This document shows, in pieces, positions 41,935 through 51,059 of a stretch of DNA of 64,000 bases. This stretch comes from Microbacterium hydrocarbonoxydans (GTDB taxonomy: Bacteria; Actinomycetota; Actinomycetes; Actinomycetales; Microbacteriaceae). The stretch is taken from contig NZ_LR882982.1 of assembly GCF_904831005.1 (NCBI RefSeq), positions 1,798,001 to 1,862,000 on the forward strand, read 5' to 3'. Below the pieces are notes generated by a model that was not told the DNA's origin, did not search any database, and saw nothing but the letters and a program-made list of their open reading frames with translations. Every line of letters begins with the position of its first letter. Within the stretch, counting starts at the first letter, position 1. The translations under genes and the position numbers were made by a program.

Positions 41935-43101
41935 TCAGCGCTTGAGCTGCGTGAGCTCCTGAAGCACCTCGTCACTCGTCGTGATGATGCGCGCATTCGC
42001 CTGGAAGCCGCGCTGTGCGACGATCAGATTGGTGAACTCCTGCGAGAGATCGACGTTGCTCATCTCCAGCGCACCCGACACGAGGTCGCCGAAGCCCGCC
42101 TGTCCGGGCTCGCCCATGCGCGCGGCCCCCGAGTTGACCGACGGGCGGTAGGCGCTTCCGCCGGCCTTCTCGAGTCCTTCCGGGTTCGCGAAGGTCGCCA
42201 TCGCGATCTTGCCGAGGGTCTGCGTGGCTCCGTTGCTGAACGTGCCGACGATCGATCCGTCTCCGGTGATGCTGTAGGACTTGAGCGTCCCGGCGGCCGC
42301 GCCGTCCTGATCGGTGACCGCCACGGTCGACAGGGTCGCGTAGCCGGTGACGGCGCTGAGGTCGACGCTGACGCCGCCGACGGCGAGAGTGAGACCCGGA
42401 GCCGCCTGCTCGCCGTTCGTGAAGGTCAGTGCGCCGGTGGCACCGCTGGTCGGCTCCTCGACATTCCACCCGGCGGCGGTCTTCGTGAACGTCAGGCTGA
42501 GGGTCGAGGGGGTTCCCTGCGCGTCGAAGATCGTGACGTCGCGCACCAGTTCGTCGCCCACTGCGGCGGTCGAGGGCAGGTTGCCCGTGACGGTCGCCGC
42601 GCTCGTCGCCCGCGCCGGCGACACGGCGTCGAGCGGAAGCACGATGTTGCCGACCGCCTGCCCGGCGTTGACCACCCCGTTCTGCGCCGACCAGCCCTGC
42701 ACCACGGCGCCGTCAGCGGTGACCATCTTGCCCGTCGGGTCGAAGGAGAACCCTCCGGCACGGGTGTAGAGGGTCTCGCCACCCGAGCTCACGGCGAAGA
42801 ATCCGTCGCCGGAGATCATCAGGTCGCCACCGCGACCGGTCGCCTGGGCCGAGCCCTGTGCGAAGTTCGTGCGCACACCGGCCACCTGCACGCCGAGGCC
42901 GACCTGGGCCGGGTTGCGCCCGCCCACCTCGTCGTCGGGGATGCCGGGGTTGCCGATGAGCTGTGACAGCGAGTCCTGGAACAGCACCGACGAGCCCTTG
43001 AAACCTGCGGTGTTGACGTTGGCGATGTTGTTGCCCGTGACGTCGAGCATGGTCTGGTGCGAACGGAGGCCGGAGATCCCGGAGTAGAGCGAGCGGAGCA
43101 T
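41935..43101 (-). CDS. flgE: Flagellar hook protein FlgE
   Basis: 388 residues. N-terminal rod/hook motif LYSGISGLRSHQTMLDVTGN with NIANVNTAGFKGS; C-terminal SNVDLSQEFTNLIVAQRGFQ with ANARIITTSDEVLQEL. It forms the hook polymer. FlgD, its cap, is encoded immediately upstream. The Shine-Dalgarno is AGGAAG. Confidence 0.94.
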   Translation of the reverse strand: MLRSLYSGISGLRSHQTMLDVTGNNIANVNTAGFKGSSVLFQDSLSQLIGNPGIPDDEVGGRNPAQVGLGVQVAGVRTNFAQGSAQATGRGGDLMISGDGFFAVSSGGETLYTRAGGFSFDPTGKMVTADGAVVQGWSAQNGVVNAGQAVGNIVLPLDAVSPARATSAATVTGNLPSTAAVGDELVRDVTIFDAQGTPSTLSLTFTKTAAGWNVEEPTSGATGALTFTNGEQAAPGLTLAVGGVSVDLSAVTGYATLSTVAVTDQDGAAAGTLKSYSITGDGSIVGTFSNGATQTLGKIAMATFANPEGLEKAGGSAYRPSVNSGAARMGEPGQAGFGDLVSGALEMSNVDLSQEFTNLIVAQRGFQANARIITTSDEVLQELTQLKR

Positions 43102-43133
43102 GTGTGTCTCTCTTCCTGTATGGGTATGCGAGG

Positions 43134-43616
43134 TCAGGCCGCGGCGGGGGTGTCCGGCGCGGTGGGGGTCTGGGGTGATGCGGGTGTCTGCGCAGATGCG
43201 GTCCGGGTGGCGACCCCCGTGATGGCGTCGAGCGAGACGGTCTTGTCGCCGATGGTCACCTGCGGAACGGGTCCGTCGAACGAGACCTTGGTGACGATGC
43301 CGGTGACGGTCTTGCCGTCGGCGTCCTTGTAGCCGGCCTCCTGCCCGATCAGCGCGGTCGCGGCCTGCCGCATGTTGAGGGCGAACGCCTCGGTGCCGTT
43401 CTCGGTCAGCGTCGTCAGCTGCTCCATCATCGCCAGCTGGGTGGTCTGCGAGATCATCTCGTTCGTGTCCATCGGGTTCGACGGATCCTGATGCGTGAGC
43501 TGCGTCACGAGCAGCTTGAGGAACACCTCGCCGTCGAGCGTCTGCTTGCGGGCGGCAGGATCGGTCGTGCCGCTGGTGTGGATCGAGGTCGGTGCGCTCA
43601 CGGCGTCGACGGTCAT
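43134..43616 (-). CDS. flgD: Flagellar hook cap/assembly protein FlgD
   Basis: 160 residues. The conserved N-terminal region reads TLDGEVFLKLLVTQLTHQDP and NPMDTNEMISQTTQLAMMEQ; the C-terminal half is short and ends in a Thr/Pro/Ala tail, lacking the full FlgD Ig-like domain of enterics, as is usual in Gram-positives. It directs hook polymerisation. Confidence 0.92.
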   Translation of the reverse strand: MTVDAVSAPTSIHTSGTTDPAARKQTLDGEVFLKLLVTQLTHQDPSNPMDTNEMISQTTQLAMMEQLTTLTENGTEAFALNMRQAATALIGQEAGYKDADGKTVTGIVTKVSFDGPVPQVTIGDKTVSLDAITGVATRTASAQTPASPQTPTAPDTPAAA

Positions 43617-43628
43617 GGGTGTGTCCTC

Positions 43629-45095
43629 TCAGGCGAACGTGTCGAGTCCCTCGCCGACGCCGGCGCGGGTGCTGGTGGTGATCCGAATGAGGTGGGCGAG
43701 CTCGTCGCCGCGGTCCGAGCCCGGGCGGTGCCCTCGCTGCTCGGGCGCGCCGTCTCGACGGGCGCCCTGGTCACCCGTCGAGGCTTCTGCCCCGGGGTGT
43801 CCTCCTCGGGCGGAGCCCGGGTCGGCGGAGACCCCGGTGCTCACCGACAGCGTGGCGTGAGGCGACACGGCGGCCAGGTCGCGGCGCAGATCGGCGACGA
43901 TCGATTTCAGGGCGTCGCGCCCCGCATCCGTGCCTCCGATCAGCTCCACCTGCACCTCACCGGCCTGGCTGATGTGGGCACGCACCGTGACGGGGCCGAG
44001 CGAATCGGGGTTCACCGTCATGGTGAGCTGATGCGCTCCGGCGGGGCGCTGCGCGATGTTGAGCACCACCGGAGCCACCTGTGCAGCGACGGTGCGGGCG
44101 GCGTCGGGCGCGACATCGCCCGCAGCGACGACGGGAGCAGCCGGCACGACGACGGTCTGTGCGATCGCGGACAGGCCGGAGGCGGCGCCGGCTCCGGAGC
44201 CGGTCGCAGCGGTGGCAGCGGCCGGTGACACTGCGCGGTCGCCGACGGTCAGCACGGGCTCTGCGATGCCGTCGCCTTCCGCCGCCCCGGCGGAAGCCAT
44301 GATGTCTGCATACGACCCCATCGGATCGGGCAGCGAAGACAGTGTGCGCACAGGGGCTGGTGCAGGCGACTCCCCCACGGGCGGCACTCCTGCCGCCCCG
44401 GCTGCGGACGAGCCAGGTGTCGGTGCGTGAAGCGGCTGCCCGGAGTCCGCGTCGGGGGCCTGCGCGGCGGGCGCGTGCTCGGCGGCTGTCAGAGCGGCCG
44501 GCGATGAACCCTGCGGTCTCGCAGACCCTGCGAGACCCGCGGATGCGGCGGATGCTGCGGAATCAGCGAAGCTGCTCAGCGCGACGGGACTCTCGGCTGT
44601 GACGGCTGCCGGCGACGCAGACGCGGGTGCGGAAGCCGAATGCTCTGCCTCCGGGTCCGGCGATCCGACGGCCGTATCGAGGATCGCGGTCGCGGCCGCA
44701 GTGTCGGAGCGCGTCAGGATCGACGTGTCGAGCGCTGCGACGATGGCGGATGCCTCTGCAGTCTCAGCCGACTCCGCGTCGTCGGCGCCGCGCGCACCCG
44801 CACCCGCCTCGGGCACGGCGGGTGTCTCGTCGACGACGCCCAGCAGCGCCGCGGCGGCGGCGAGGTCTCTCGCACTCGCATCCGTCTGCGCCTGCGCGGG
44901 CGCGGTTGCGAGGTCGTCCTCCGCCGACGACGTCGAGCGTTCTCGGCTCGGGACGTCGGCTCCCGAGGCGAGCTCGCGCACCTGCACGATGATCTCGTCG
45001 AAGGGCGTTCCCGGCTCACTCGTCTCGCGACCCGATGTCGTGTTCGTCGCAGACGGATCTGCCGCCAGAGCGCCCAGAAGACTCACCGTCGTCAT
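43629..45095 (-). CDS. fliK: Flagellar hook-length control protein FliK
   Basis: 488 residues. A long Ala/Ser/Pro/Thr low-complexity N-terminal ruler is followed by the conserved Flg_hook C-terminal domain (RPAGAHQLTMTVNPDSLGPV, VRAHISQAGEVQVELIGG, DALKSIVADLRRDLAAV). It measures the hook and triggers the FlhB switch. It overlaps the small upstream gene by 4 bases. Confidence 0.87.
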   Translation of the reverse strand: MTTVSLLGALAADPSATNTTSGRETSEPGTPFDEIIVQVRELASGADVPSRERSTSSAEDDLATAPAQAQTDASARDLAAAAALLGVVDETPAVPEAGAGARGADDAESAETAEASAIVAALDTSILTRSDTAAATAILDTAVGSPDPEAEHSASAPASASPAAVTAESPVALSSFADSAASAASAGLAGSARPQGSSPAALTAAEHAPAAQAPDADSGQPLHAPTPGSSAAGAAGVPPVGESPAPAPVRTLSSLPDPMGSYADIMASAGAAEGDGIAEPVLTVGDRAVSPAAATAATGSGAGAASGLSAIAQTVVVPAAPVVAAGDVAPDAARTVAAQVAPVVLNIAQRPAGAHQLTMTVNPDSLGPVTVRAHISQAGEVQVELIGGTDAGRDALKSIVADLRRDLAAVSPHATLSVSTGVSADPGSARGGHPGAEASTGDQGARRDGAPEQRGHRPGSDRGDELAHLIRITTSTRAGVGEGLDTFA

Positions 45096-45502
45096 CCGAT
45101 CAGCCCCGCATACTGCTGCAGCGACGAGGCGCTGCCGGTCGTGCTGCTGCTGGCCGCGAACAGCGTCTGCAGAGCGCTCACCAGCTCGGCGGCGTCGGCG
45201 CTCGTCAGCGTCGACGCCGCTGTGGTCGTCGATGCTGTGCTCGTCGATGCTGTGGTCTCCGACCCGGCCGAGGCGTCACTGTCCGCGGCGACACGCGCCT
45301 CAGCACCCGTTGCGCCCGCGGTCGCGCCTGTGACGGCCTCCAGCAGTCCGGCGAAAGTCGATGCGGCTGCGGTCGGCGTCTCCGCATCCGCCCCGGCGGG
45401 GGCGGACACGGCCTCGACCGAGCTGCGAGCCGCAGGATCGAGGGCGACGATGCGGCTCTCGATCTCGCCGACACGGGCGATCACGCCCTCTATGCCGCTC
45501 AT
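45092..45502 (-). CDS. Small Ala/Ser/Thr-rich protein between fliJ and fliK
   Basis: 136 residues. It starts SGIEGVIARVGEIESRIVAL and continues STFAGLLEAVTGAT, which recalls the N-terminal adaptor of the flagellar transglycosylases often encoded here in other actinobacteria. No lysozyme/SLT or NlpC catalytic domain follows; the rest is low-complexity Thr/Ser/Ala and ends AAELVSALQTLFAASSS. It may be a reduced relic or a scaffold protein. It overlaps both fliJ and fliK by 4 bases, so it is tightly embedded in the operon. Confidence 0.7.
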   Translation of the reverse strand: MSGIEGVIARVGEIESRIVALDPAARSSVEAVSAPAGADAETPTAAASTFAGLLEAVTGATAGATGAEARVAADSDASAGSETTASTSTASTTTAASTLTSADAAELVSALQTLFAASSSTTGSASSLQQYAGLIG

Positions 45503-45924
45503 GCGGCACCCACCGCTCCACGACCGGCGCGTGCGACCGCGATCTCATCGAGTCTGTTCTGCTCCGCCGACAGTTCGGCACGAGCCTCCTCGACGCGGTG
45601 CGTGCTCTCCAGCCTCTCGAGGCCCTTCAGCTCGCGCCTCGCCTCGATATGCGCACCCTTCGCCTCTTCCTCCGCCGCACGGCGGAGCTCGGTGAGCGCC
45701 TGCAGGTCGCTGAGGGCGCTGCGACCGGCGGCGCGCGCGGCGGCCATCGCCAGCAACGTCGACGCATCGTTCACGTGTGCGCTGAGCTCGGCGAGGCTCG
45801 ACTGAGCATCCTGCGCCGCGGTCTCGGTCTGCACGCGCTCGGCAGTCGCGCGCGAGAGATGCTCGGCGGCGACGCGCTCCTGGGCGCCGCGCACGCGGAG
45901 CAGCCCGGCCAGAGGAAAGGTCAT
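45499..45924 (-). CDS. fliJ: Flagellar export protein FliJ
   Basis: 141 residues, almost entirely coiled coil, beginning FPLAGLLRVRGAQERVAAEH, the usual FliJ opening. It links the FliI ATPase to the FlhA gate. Overlaps fliI by 4 bases. Confidence 0.85.
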   Translation of the reverse strand: MTFPLAGLLRVRGAQERVAAEHLSRATAERVQTETAAQDAQSSLAELSAHVNDASTLLAMAAARAAGRSALSDLQALTELRRAAEEEAKGAHIEARRELKGLERLESTHRVEEARAELSAEQNRLDEIAVARAGRGAVGAA

Positions 45925-47243
45925 GGGGTGAGTCCTCCGAACTCGCTCGTGAGGGCAGCGAGTCGCTGCCAGGATTCGTCGACGGTGCTCAGATCGTCCA
46001 TCGGCTGGGTCAGGAACCGCGCGATCTCCGACTCATGCTCGATGGCGGAGTCGACGAGCGGGTTGGCACCCTGACGGTAGGCGCCGATGTCGATCAGATC
46101 GTTCGCGCTGCGGCGCGCGGCGAGCACGCTCCGCAGCATCACCGCCTGCTGACGCTGCTCGGGAGTCGTGATCTTCGAGACCACGCGCGACACGGAACCC
46201 AGAGCGTCCACGGCGGGGAAGTGCCCGCGGATCGCGAGAGATCGATCGAGCACCACGTGCCCGTCCAGGATCCCTCTCGCAGCGTCCGCGATCGGCTCGT
46301 TGTGGTCGTCGCCGTCGACGAGCACGGTGTAGAGGCCGGTGATCGACCCGGTCTCGGCGGTGCCTGCTCGTTCGAGGAGTCTCGCGAGCACCGAGAACGT
46401 CGACGGCGGATAGCCGCGCGTCGCCGGGGGTTCGCCAGCGCTGAGTCCGATCTCGCGCTGCGCCATCGCCACGCGTGTGAGCGAGTCCATCATGAGCACG
46501 ACATCGAGACCGTCGTCGCGGAACTGCTCCGCGATGCGCGTGGCGACGAAGGCCGACCGCAGACGCGCCATGGCCGGCTGATCAGAGGTCGCGACCACGA
46601 CCACCGAGCGCGCGAGACCTTCTTCCCCGAGGTCGTCCTCGAGGAACTCGCGCACCTCACGTCCGCGCTCGCCGACGAGTGCCATCACCGTGACATCGGC
46701 GGAGGATCCGCGAGCGATCATCGACATGAGCGAGGACTTGCCGACGCCCGATCCGGCGAACAGGCCCATGCGCTGACCGGAGCCGACCGGAGTCATCGTG
46801 TCGAGCACGCGCACGCCGAGACCGAGCTGACGATCGATCCGTCGTCGCGTGATGACGCTCGGGGCATCGTGATCGAGCGGCACGAGCGGTGCGGTGCTCG
46901 GCAGCGGGCCCTTGCCGTCGATCGGACGTCCGAGGCCGTCGAGAACACGCCCGAGCAGTCCCGGGCCGGTGGGCACCTGAAGCGGGGCACCGGCGTGGCG
47001 GACCCGCGCCCGCGCTGTGATGCCGTCGAGCCTGCCGAGCGGCATGCAGCGCGCCGCGGCGCCGTCGAGAGCGACGATCTCCGCCTCGACGGAACGCCCG
47101 GCTGATGTGTCGATGCGCACTCGATCGCCTACCGCGCCGGCCACGCCGCGCACCTCGACGCCGAGGCCCCGAACGGCCTGCACGACGCCGGTGTGCTGGG
47201 GACGGGCGGCGGCCATGGCTCGCGTCCACGAAGTCGTGCTCAC
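45921..47243 (-). CDS. fliI: Flagellum-specific export ATPase FliI
   Basis: 440 residues, GTG at 47243. F1-ATPase-beta-like: Walker A GLFAGSGVGKSSLMSMIARG, the conserved GERGREVREFLEDDLG, Walker B VVLMMDSLTRVAMAQREIGL, and GEPPATRGYPPSTFSVL. It powers export. It overlaps fliH by 4 bases. Confidence 0.96.
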   Translation of the reverse strand: MSTTSWTRAMAAARPQHTGVVQAVRGLGVEVRGVAGAVGDRVRIDTSAGRSVEAEIVALDGAAARCMPLGRLDGITARARVRHAGAPLQVPTGPGLLGRVLDGLGRPIDGKGPLPSTAPLVPLDHDAPSVITRRRIDRQLGLGVRVLDTMTPVGSGQRMGLFAGSGVGKSSLMSMIARGSSADVTVMALVGERGREVREFLEDDLGEEGLARSVVVVATSDQPAMARLRSAFVATRIAEQFRDDGLDVVLMMDSLTRVAMAQREIGLSAGEPPATRGYPPSTFSVLARLLERAGTAETGSITGLYTVLVDGDDHNEPIADAARGILDGHVVLDRSLAIRGHFPAVDALGSVSRVVSKITTPEQRQQAVMLRSVLAARRSANDLIDIGAYRQGANPLVDSAIEHESEIARFLTQPMDDLSTVDESWQRLAALTSEFGGLTP

Positions 47244-47878
47244 GAGATCCGCCCGTCCGGCTCGGCCTCGCGTCGAAGCTGCGCCTGCGCACGCCGCAGA
47301 GCGTGCACGATCCGGGTGTCGACCTCTCCGTCTTCGACCTCGATCAGCGCGCCGCCGGGATCCACCGCAGAGGATGCGACCACCTCGATGCCCGCCATGA
47401 GCCCTGAGAGGTCGTCGTCCGCCTCGACGACCGGCGCGTCCTGCTCGCTCAGCAGCACCCTGGTCCAGCGGTCGACCGGAGCTTCGGCGACGGCTCTGCG
47501 CACCGCGTGGGCGGCGGCACGAGCGGGGTCGGCGAGCTCGGTCCCGAGAATCGTCTCGGCGAGCTCGACCGCCAACTGCTCGATGGTCTCGGTGGCGACC
47601 GCGCGTACGCTCTCGGTCCTCGCGTCGAGCGCATCCCGGGCGGCATCGAGAGCGCGCAGCGCGGAGCCTCGCTGATGCAGATAGGTCTCGGTGAGCTCGC
47701 GCTCGCGTCTCTGGGTGAGATCCGCCTGATGCGCGGCCTCATCTCGTGCCCGTCGCACTCCCTCGGCGTAGCCGTCGGCATAGCCCCGCGCTCGGGCCTG
47801 CTCCGTCTCGGCCCGGAGGTCGAGCGGCGGCTCGCCCACGCGCGGCATCACCAGAGGAGTGAAGGCGGAATCGAGCAC
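47240..47878 (-). CDS. fliH: Flagellar export regulator FliH
   Basis: 212 residues, GTG at 47878. An N-terminal Pro-rich start, the Gly/Ala-spaced helix ARARGYADGYAEGVRRARDE, a coiled coil, and the C-terminal FliI-binding domain (ELAETILGTELADPARAAAH) identify it. The start was set downstream of the flagellar promoter at 47950, which would lie inside any longer reading. Confidence 0.85.
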   Translation of the reverse strand: MLDSAFTPLVMPRVGEPPLDLRAETEQARARGYADGYAEGVRRARDEAAHQADLTQRRERELTETYLHQRGSALRALDAARDALDARTESVRAVATETIEQLAVELAETILGTELADPARAAAHAVRRAVAEAPVDRWTRVLLSEQDAPVVEADDDLSGLMAGIEVVASSAVDPGGALIEVEDGEVDTRIVHALRRAQAQLRREAEPDGRIS

Positions 47879-47905
47879 GGTGGGCACCCCGGGGGTAGAG
47901 GGTCT

Positions 47906-47920
47906 GGCCTGTCCGTGGCC
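47906..47920 (-). promoter_or_regulatory. Second ACGGA-loop hairpin in the fliH leader
   Basis: Minus strand GGCC-ACGGACA-GGCC: four GC pairs with GGA in the loop, 9 bases after the first hairpin and 27 bases before the fliH start. Confidence 0.5.
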
Positions 47921-47928
47921 CGAAGGGC

Positions 47929-47943
47929 GAGCGATCCGTGCTC
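47929..47943 (-). promoter_or_regulatory. ACGGAU-loop hairpin at the 5' end of the fliH mRNA
   Basis: Minus strand GAGC-ACGGATC-GCTC, same loop as at fliP. It begins at about the predicted transcript start. Confidence 0.6.
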
Positions 47944-47949
47944 CCCCGG

Positions 47950-47980
47950 CACTATCGCGACATCGCGACGGTGGCGTAAC
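47950..47980 (-). promoter_or_regulatory. Flagellar-type promoter of fliH-fliI-fliJ-fliK-flgD-flgE
   Basis: GTTAC (47980-47976), 15 bases, TCGCGATAGTG (47960-47950), in the 131-base gap between fliG and fliH. Confidence 0.75.
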
Positions 47981-48009
47981 CACCGCGGCGTCTCGCACCG
48001 GCGAAGGGA

Positions 48010-49095
48010 TCACTCGATGAGCTCGTCCTCGTCCTCGCGGGAGATCGTGATCTCCTCGGACGCCTCGAGCTCGCGGATGATGCGAACGATCTCGGCCCGG
48101 GCCTCGTCGACCTGCCGCATGCGCACCGGACCGAGGACCCGTGTCTCCTCGGCCAGATTCTCCTGATTGCGCTCGGTCATGTTGGTGCGCACCTTCTCGA
48201 CGACCTGCTCGTCGGCACCCTTGAGCGCGAGAGCGAGCATGCGCAGATCGATGCCGCGGAGTACACGCTGAGCGTCGCGGTCCTCGAGGCGCGCGAAGTC
48301 GGCGAACGTGACCATGCGACTCCGGATGTCCTCAGCGAGCGCCAGATCGCGCCCTTCGAGCGACGCGAGCAGCGACTTCTCGAGAGCCGTGTCCGACCGG
48401 TTGATGATCTCGACGAGCGGCTGCACTCCCCCGATCGATTCGTGATTGTCACGCATCGCGAACACTCCCGTTCGCGAGCGCAGCGAGTCGGCGACGATCG
48501 AGATCGCCTCCTGGGTGGCGGTGCCCATGGTCGCGATCGCCTGCGCGACGTCGGTGCGCAGCGGATCCTGGAGTGCGGCGAGAACCGCCGCCGCACGATC
48601 TGCGCGCAGGTTCGCCAGCACGACCGCCACGGTGGTCGGCAGCTCCCCCTCGAGGATCGTCGCGAGCTGCGCGGGATCCGCCGCGTTCAGAAAGTCGAAC
48701 GACACCGAGCCCTGCGACATCACGCGGCCCACCATGCCCACGGCCTTCTCGCGCCCGAAGGCGGTCTCCAGCAGTCCGGTGGCCAGCTCCTGTCCGCCTC
48801 TCGACGGCACGGAGCCCCCGGTGGCGATGCGACGGAACTCCCCGAGCGCGCGGGCCGTGGATGCGACATCCACGCCGCCGAGCTGAGTGAGCTCGGCAGC
48901 CAGCATCTCGGAGCGCTCCTCGCCCAGATGCCGCAGAACCTCGGCACCCGCGGCGCGGTCCATGTTCATGAGCACGATCGCCGCCTTGCGCAGCCCGCTC
49001 ATGGAGTGTTCGGCTGCCGCCGATGCGGTCACCACGGCGGTCGACACCTCGACGGTATCGGCCTGCGCGTCGAGCAGTTCGGTCAGAGCGCTCAT
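48010..49095 (-). CDS. fliG: Flagellar motor switch protein FliG
   Basis: 361 residues, ATG at 49095, overlapping fliF by 4 bases. N-terminal domain LRKAAIVLMNMDRAAGAEVL; middle domain FDFLNAADPAQLATILEGEL; the torque helix region EDRDAQRVLRGIDLRMLALA in the C-terminal domain. The middle-domain EHPQ motif that contacts FliM reads ELPT here, and the tail after VRRI-like helices is acidic. Family clear. Confidence 0.93.
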   Translation of the reverse strand: MSALTELLDAQADTVEVSTAVVTASAAAEHSMSGLRKAAIVLMNMDRAAGAEVLRHLGEERSEMLAAELTQLGGVDVASTARALGEFRRIATGGSVPSRGGQELATGLLETAFGREKAVGMVGRVMSQGSVSFDFLNAADPAQLATILEGELPTTVAVVLANLRADRAAAVLAALQDPLRTDVAQAIATMGTATQEAISIVADSLRSRTGVFAMRDNHESIGGVQPLVEIINRSDTALEKSLLASLEGRDLALAEDIRSRMVTFADFARLEDRDAQRVLRGIDLRMLALALKGADEQVVEKVRTNMTERNQENLAEETRVLGPVRMRQVDEARAEIVRIIRELEASEEITISREDEDELIE

Positions 49096-50738
49096 ACCCT
49101 CGCCTCGTCCATCAGGCTGGCCAGGGCGACCGCGATCGCCTCGGGCTCGCGCTTCGCCAGATCGTCGATCTCACGGCGACGACGTTCGACGAGCATCTGG
49201 TCGGGCTCGCGCTCGTCGTCGAGGTCGGGATCGACGTCGGCCGAGGGCAGGAGCGTGGTCGGTGCGGGCAGCGGGATCGCATCGGCGTCCTTCAGCCCGC
49301 GGAGTGACTTCAGCTTCTGCTCCTCGCTCTCGGTCACGGTCGCGAAGTACTCGATCGGGCCGTCCTCGGTGTACATGACGCGGCGCTTGAGCTTGCGCCG
49401 CACGGCCAGGAAGACCACCAGGATGATCACGGCGAGAAGAATGGATCCGCCGATGATCGCTGCGCGCAGCAGCTCCTGCTGCATCTGAGCGGCCTGCTCG
49501 GCTTCCGCCGCCTGCAGAGCGGTCTGAGCGGCGGTCGCGCCGGTCTCGCTGAACTCGACGAACTCCACGGCGATCGCGTCGCCGCGCTCGAGATCGATCC
49601 CCGCGGCCGAGGCCACCAGCGTCTCGACCTGTGCGGCGGTCACCCCCGTGACAGCACCGCGGTTGAGGGCGATGCTCACGGTCTGGCGGGTGACCTCTCC
49701 GGCGGGCGTGACGGTCTTCTCGGTCGACTTGTTGACCGCGTTGTCGCGCGAGGTCTCCTCGAACTCGTACGCGCCGTCGCCGGCAGCTCCGTTCGGCACG
49801 GCGATGTTGTCGGGACCCAGCACTCCGGTGCCGCCGGCCTGGCCGCCCGTGTACGTCTCGGTCTTGGTCTGCTCCGACGCACTGAGTGCGCCTTCCGGTG
49901 CGGAGTACGTCTCGTCCATGCGCTCGGACGTCGAGTTCGCGACGTCTGCAGAGACCGTCACCGTGGCGTTGCCGGGACCCACGATCGTCTCGAGCATCGC
50001 GCTCACCGACGCTGCGACCTTGGCCTCGTGCTCGGTGGCCTGCTTGGAGGAGGTGCCCGTGAGACCCGCGCCGACCGCCGAGAGCACCGCGCCGTTCTGG
50101 TCCGTGACCGCGACGTCCTCCGGAGTCATCCCGGGCACCGCCGCGCTGGTGAGGTGCACGATCGCCTCGATCTTCTCGTCGCTCAGCGTCGACCCATTGC
50201 GGGTCTTCACGAACACGGATGCCGTCGGGCTCTGGCGCTCCGAGACGAACACGCTCTCCTCTGGGATGGCCAGCTGCACGGAGGCTGCGCTGATGCCGTC
50301 CATCGATCCGATCGTGCTCGCCAGCTCCCCCTCGATGGCGCGCTTGTACGTCACGGACTGCTGGAACTCGCTCGCGGTCACGCCCATCTTGTCGAGCAGC
50401 GTGTAGCCCTCGCTCGAGTCGCCGGGCAGCCCGGCCGATGCGGCGGCGAGACGCTGCGCGTACACCTGATCGTCGGGCACGAGGATCGTCGCACCGCCCT
50501 CGGCGAGCTCGTATGAGACCCCGGCGGTCTTGAGCTGGTCGACGACCGCCGAGGCGTCCCCCGCACTCAGACCGGTGAACAGCGGACTCATCTGCGGTCG
50601 CGCGAGCCAGGAGCCGAGTGCGATCGCCCCCATGACCAGGAGCGCCACACCGATGAGGGCGATGGTGCGCTGGGCGAGGGTGAAGCCTGAGACGACCTGC
50701 TTCGCGCGGTCGAAGTATCCCGTGAGCATCTTCGGCAT
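49092..50738 (-). CDS. fliF: Flagellar MS-ring protein FliF
   Basis: 548 residues, ATG at 50738. Two membrane helices bracket a large periplasm-side region: TIALIGVALLVMGAIALGSW near residue 25 and IIGGSILLAVIILVVFLAVR near residue 440. The YscJ-like block (LFTGLSAGDASAVVDQLKTA, GVSYELAEGGATILVPDD) and the FliF C-terminal domain with the FliG-binding tail are visible. It founds basal-body assembly. Confidence 0.95.
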   Translation of the reverse strand: MPKMLTGYFDRAKQVVSGFTLAQRTIALIGVALLVMGAIALGSWLARPQMSPLFTGLSAGDASAVVDQLKTAGVSYELAEGGATILVPDDQVYAQRLAAASAGLPGDSSEGYTLLDKMGVTASEFQQSVTYKRAIEGELASTIGSMDGISAASVQLAIPEESVFVSERQSPTASVFVKTRNGSTLSDEKIEAIVHLTSAAVPGMTPEDVAVTDQNGAVLSAVGAGLTGTSSKQATEHEAKVAASVSAMLETIVGPGNATVTVSADVANSTSERMDETYSAPEGALSASEQTKTETYTGGQAGGTGVLGPDNIAVPNGAAGDGAYEFEETSRDNAVNKSTEKTVTPAGEVTRQTVSIALNRGAVTGVTAAQVETLVASAAGIDLERGDAIAVEFVEFSETGATAAQTALQAAEAEQAAQMQQELLRAAIIGGSILLAVIILVVFLAVRRKLKRRVMYTEDGPIEYFATVTESEEQKLKSLRGLKDADAIPLPAPTTLLPSADVDPDLDDEREPDQMLVERRRREIDDLAKREPEAIAVALASLMDEARV

Positions 50739-50741
50739 CGC

Positions 50742-51059
50742 TTAGGCCTGCATCCTCATGATCTCGTTGAAGGCGGAGACGCTCCGGTCGCGCACCGCGA
50801 CGACCAGATCGAGTGTGACCGAGGCGCGCGACGAGGCGATCATCGCCTGGTGGATGTCCTGCAGATCACCCGTGACCGCCTGCACGGCGAGCTCGTTCGA
50901 CGAGGCCTGCAGCTGCTGCAGATTCTCCATGGCTCCGGTCATGGAGTTCGCGAAGGCCCCGCCGCCTGTGCCGGCAGCGGCGGTGGTGTCGCCCTCGAAG
51001 CTGAGCGCCGAGAGCGGGCTCACCCCCGCGGCCGAGATTCCCTCGATCGGGGTGCTCAT
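50742..51059 (-). CDS. fliE: Flagellar rod-MS-ring junction protein FliE
   Basis: 105 residues, ATG at 51059, sharing one base with the flgC stop. Helical C-terminus typical of FliE: NELAVQAVTGDLQDIHQAMI and SRASVTLDLVVAVRDRSVSA with FNEIMRMQ. Confidence 0.92.
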   Translation of the reverse strand: MSTPIEGISAAGVSPLSALSFEGDTTAAAGTGGGAFANSMTGAMENLQQLQASSNELAVQAVTGDLQDIHQAMIASSRASVTLDLVVAVRDRSVSAFNEIMRMQA

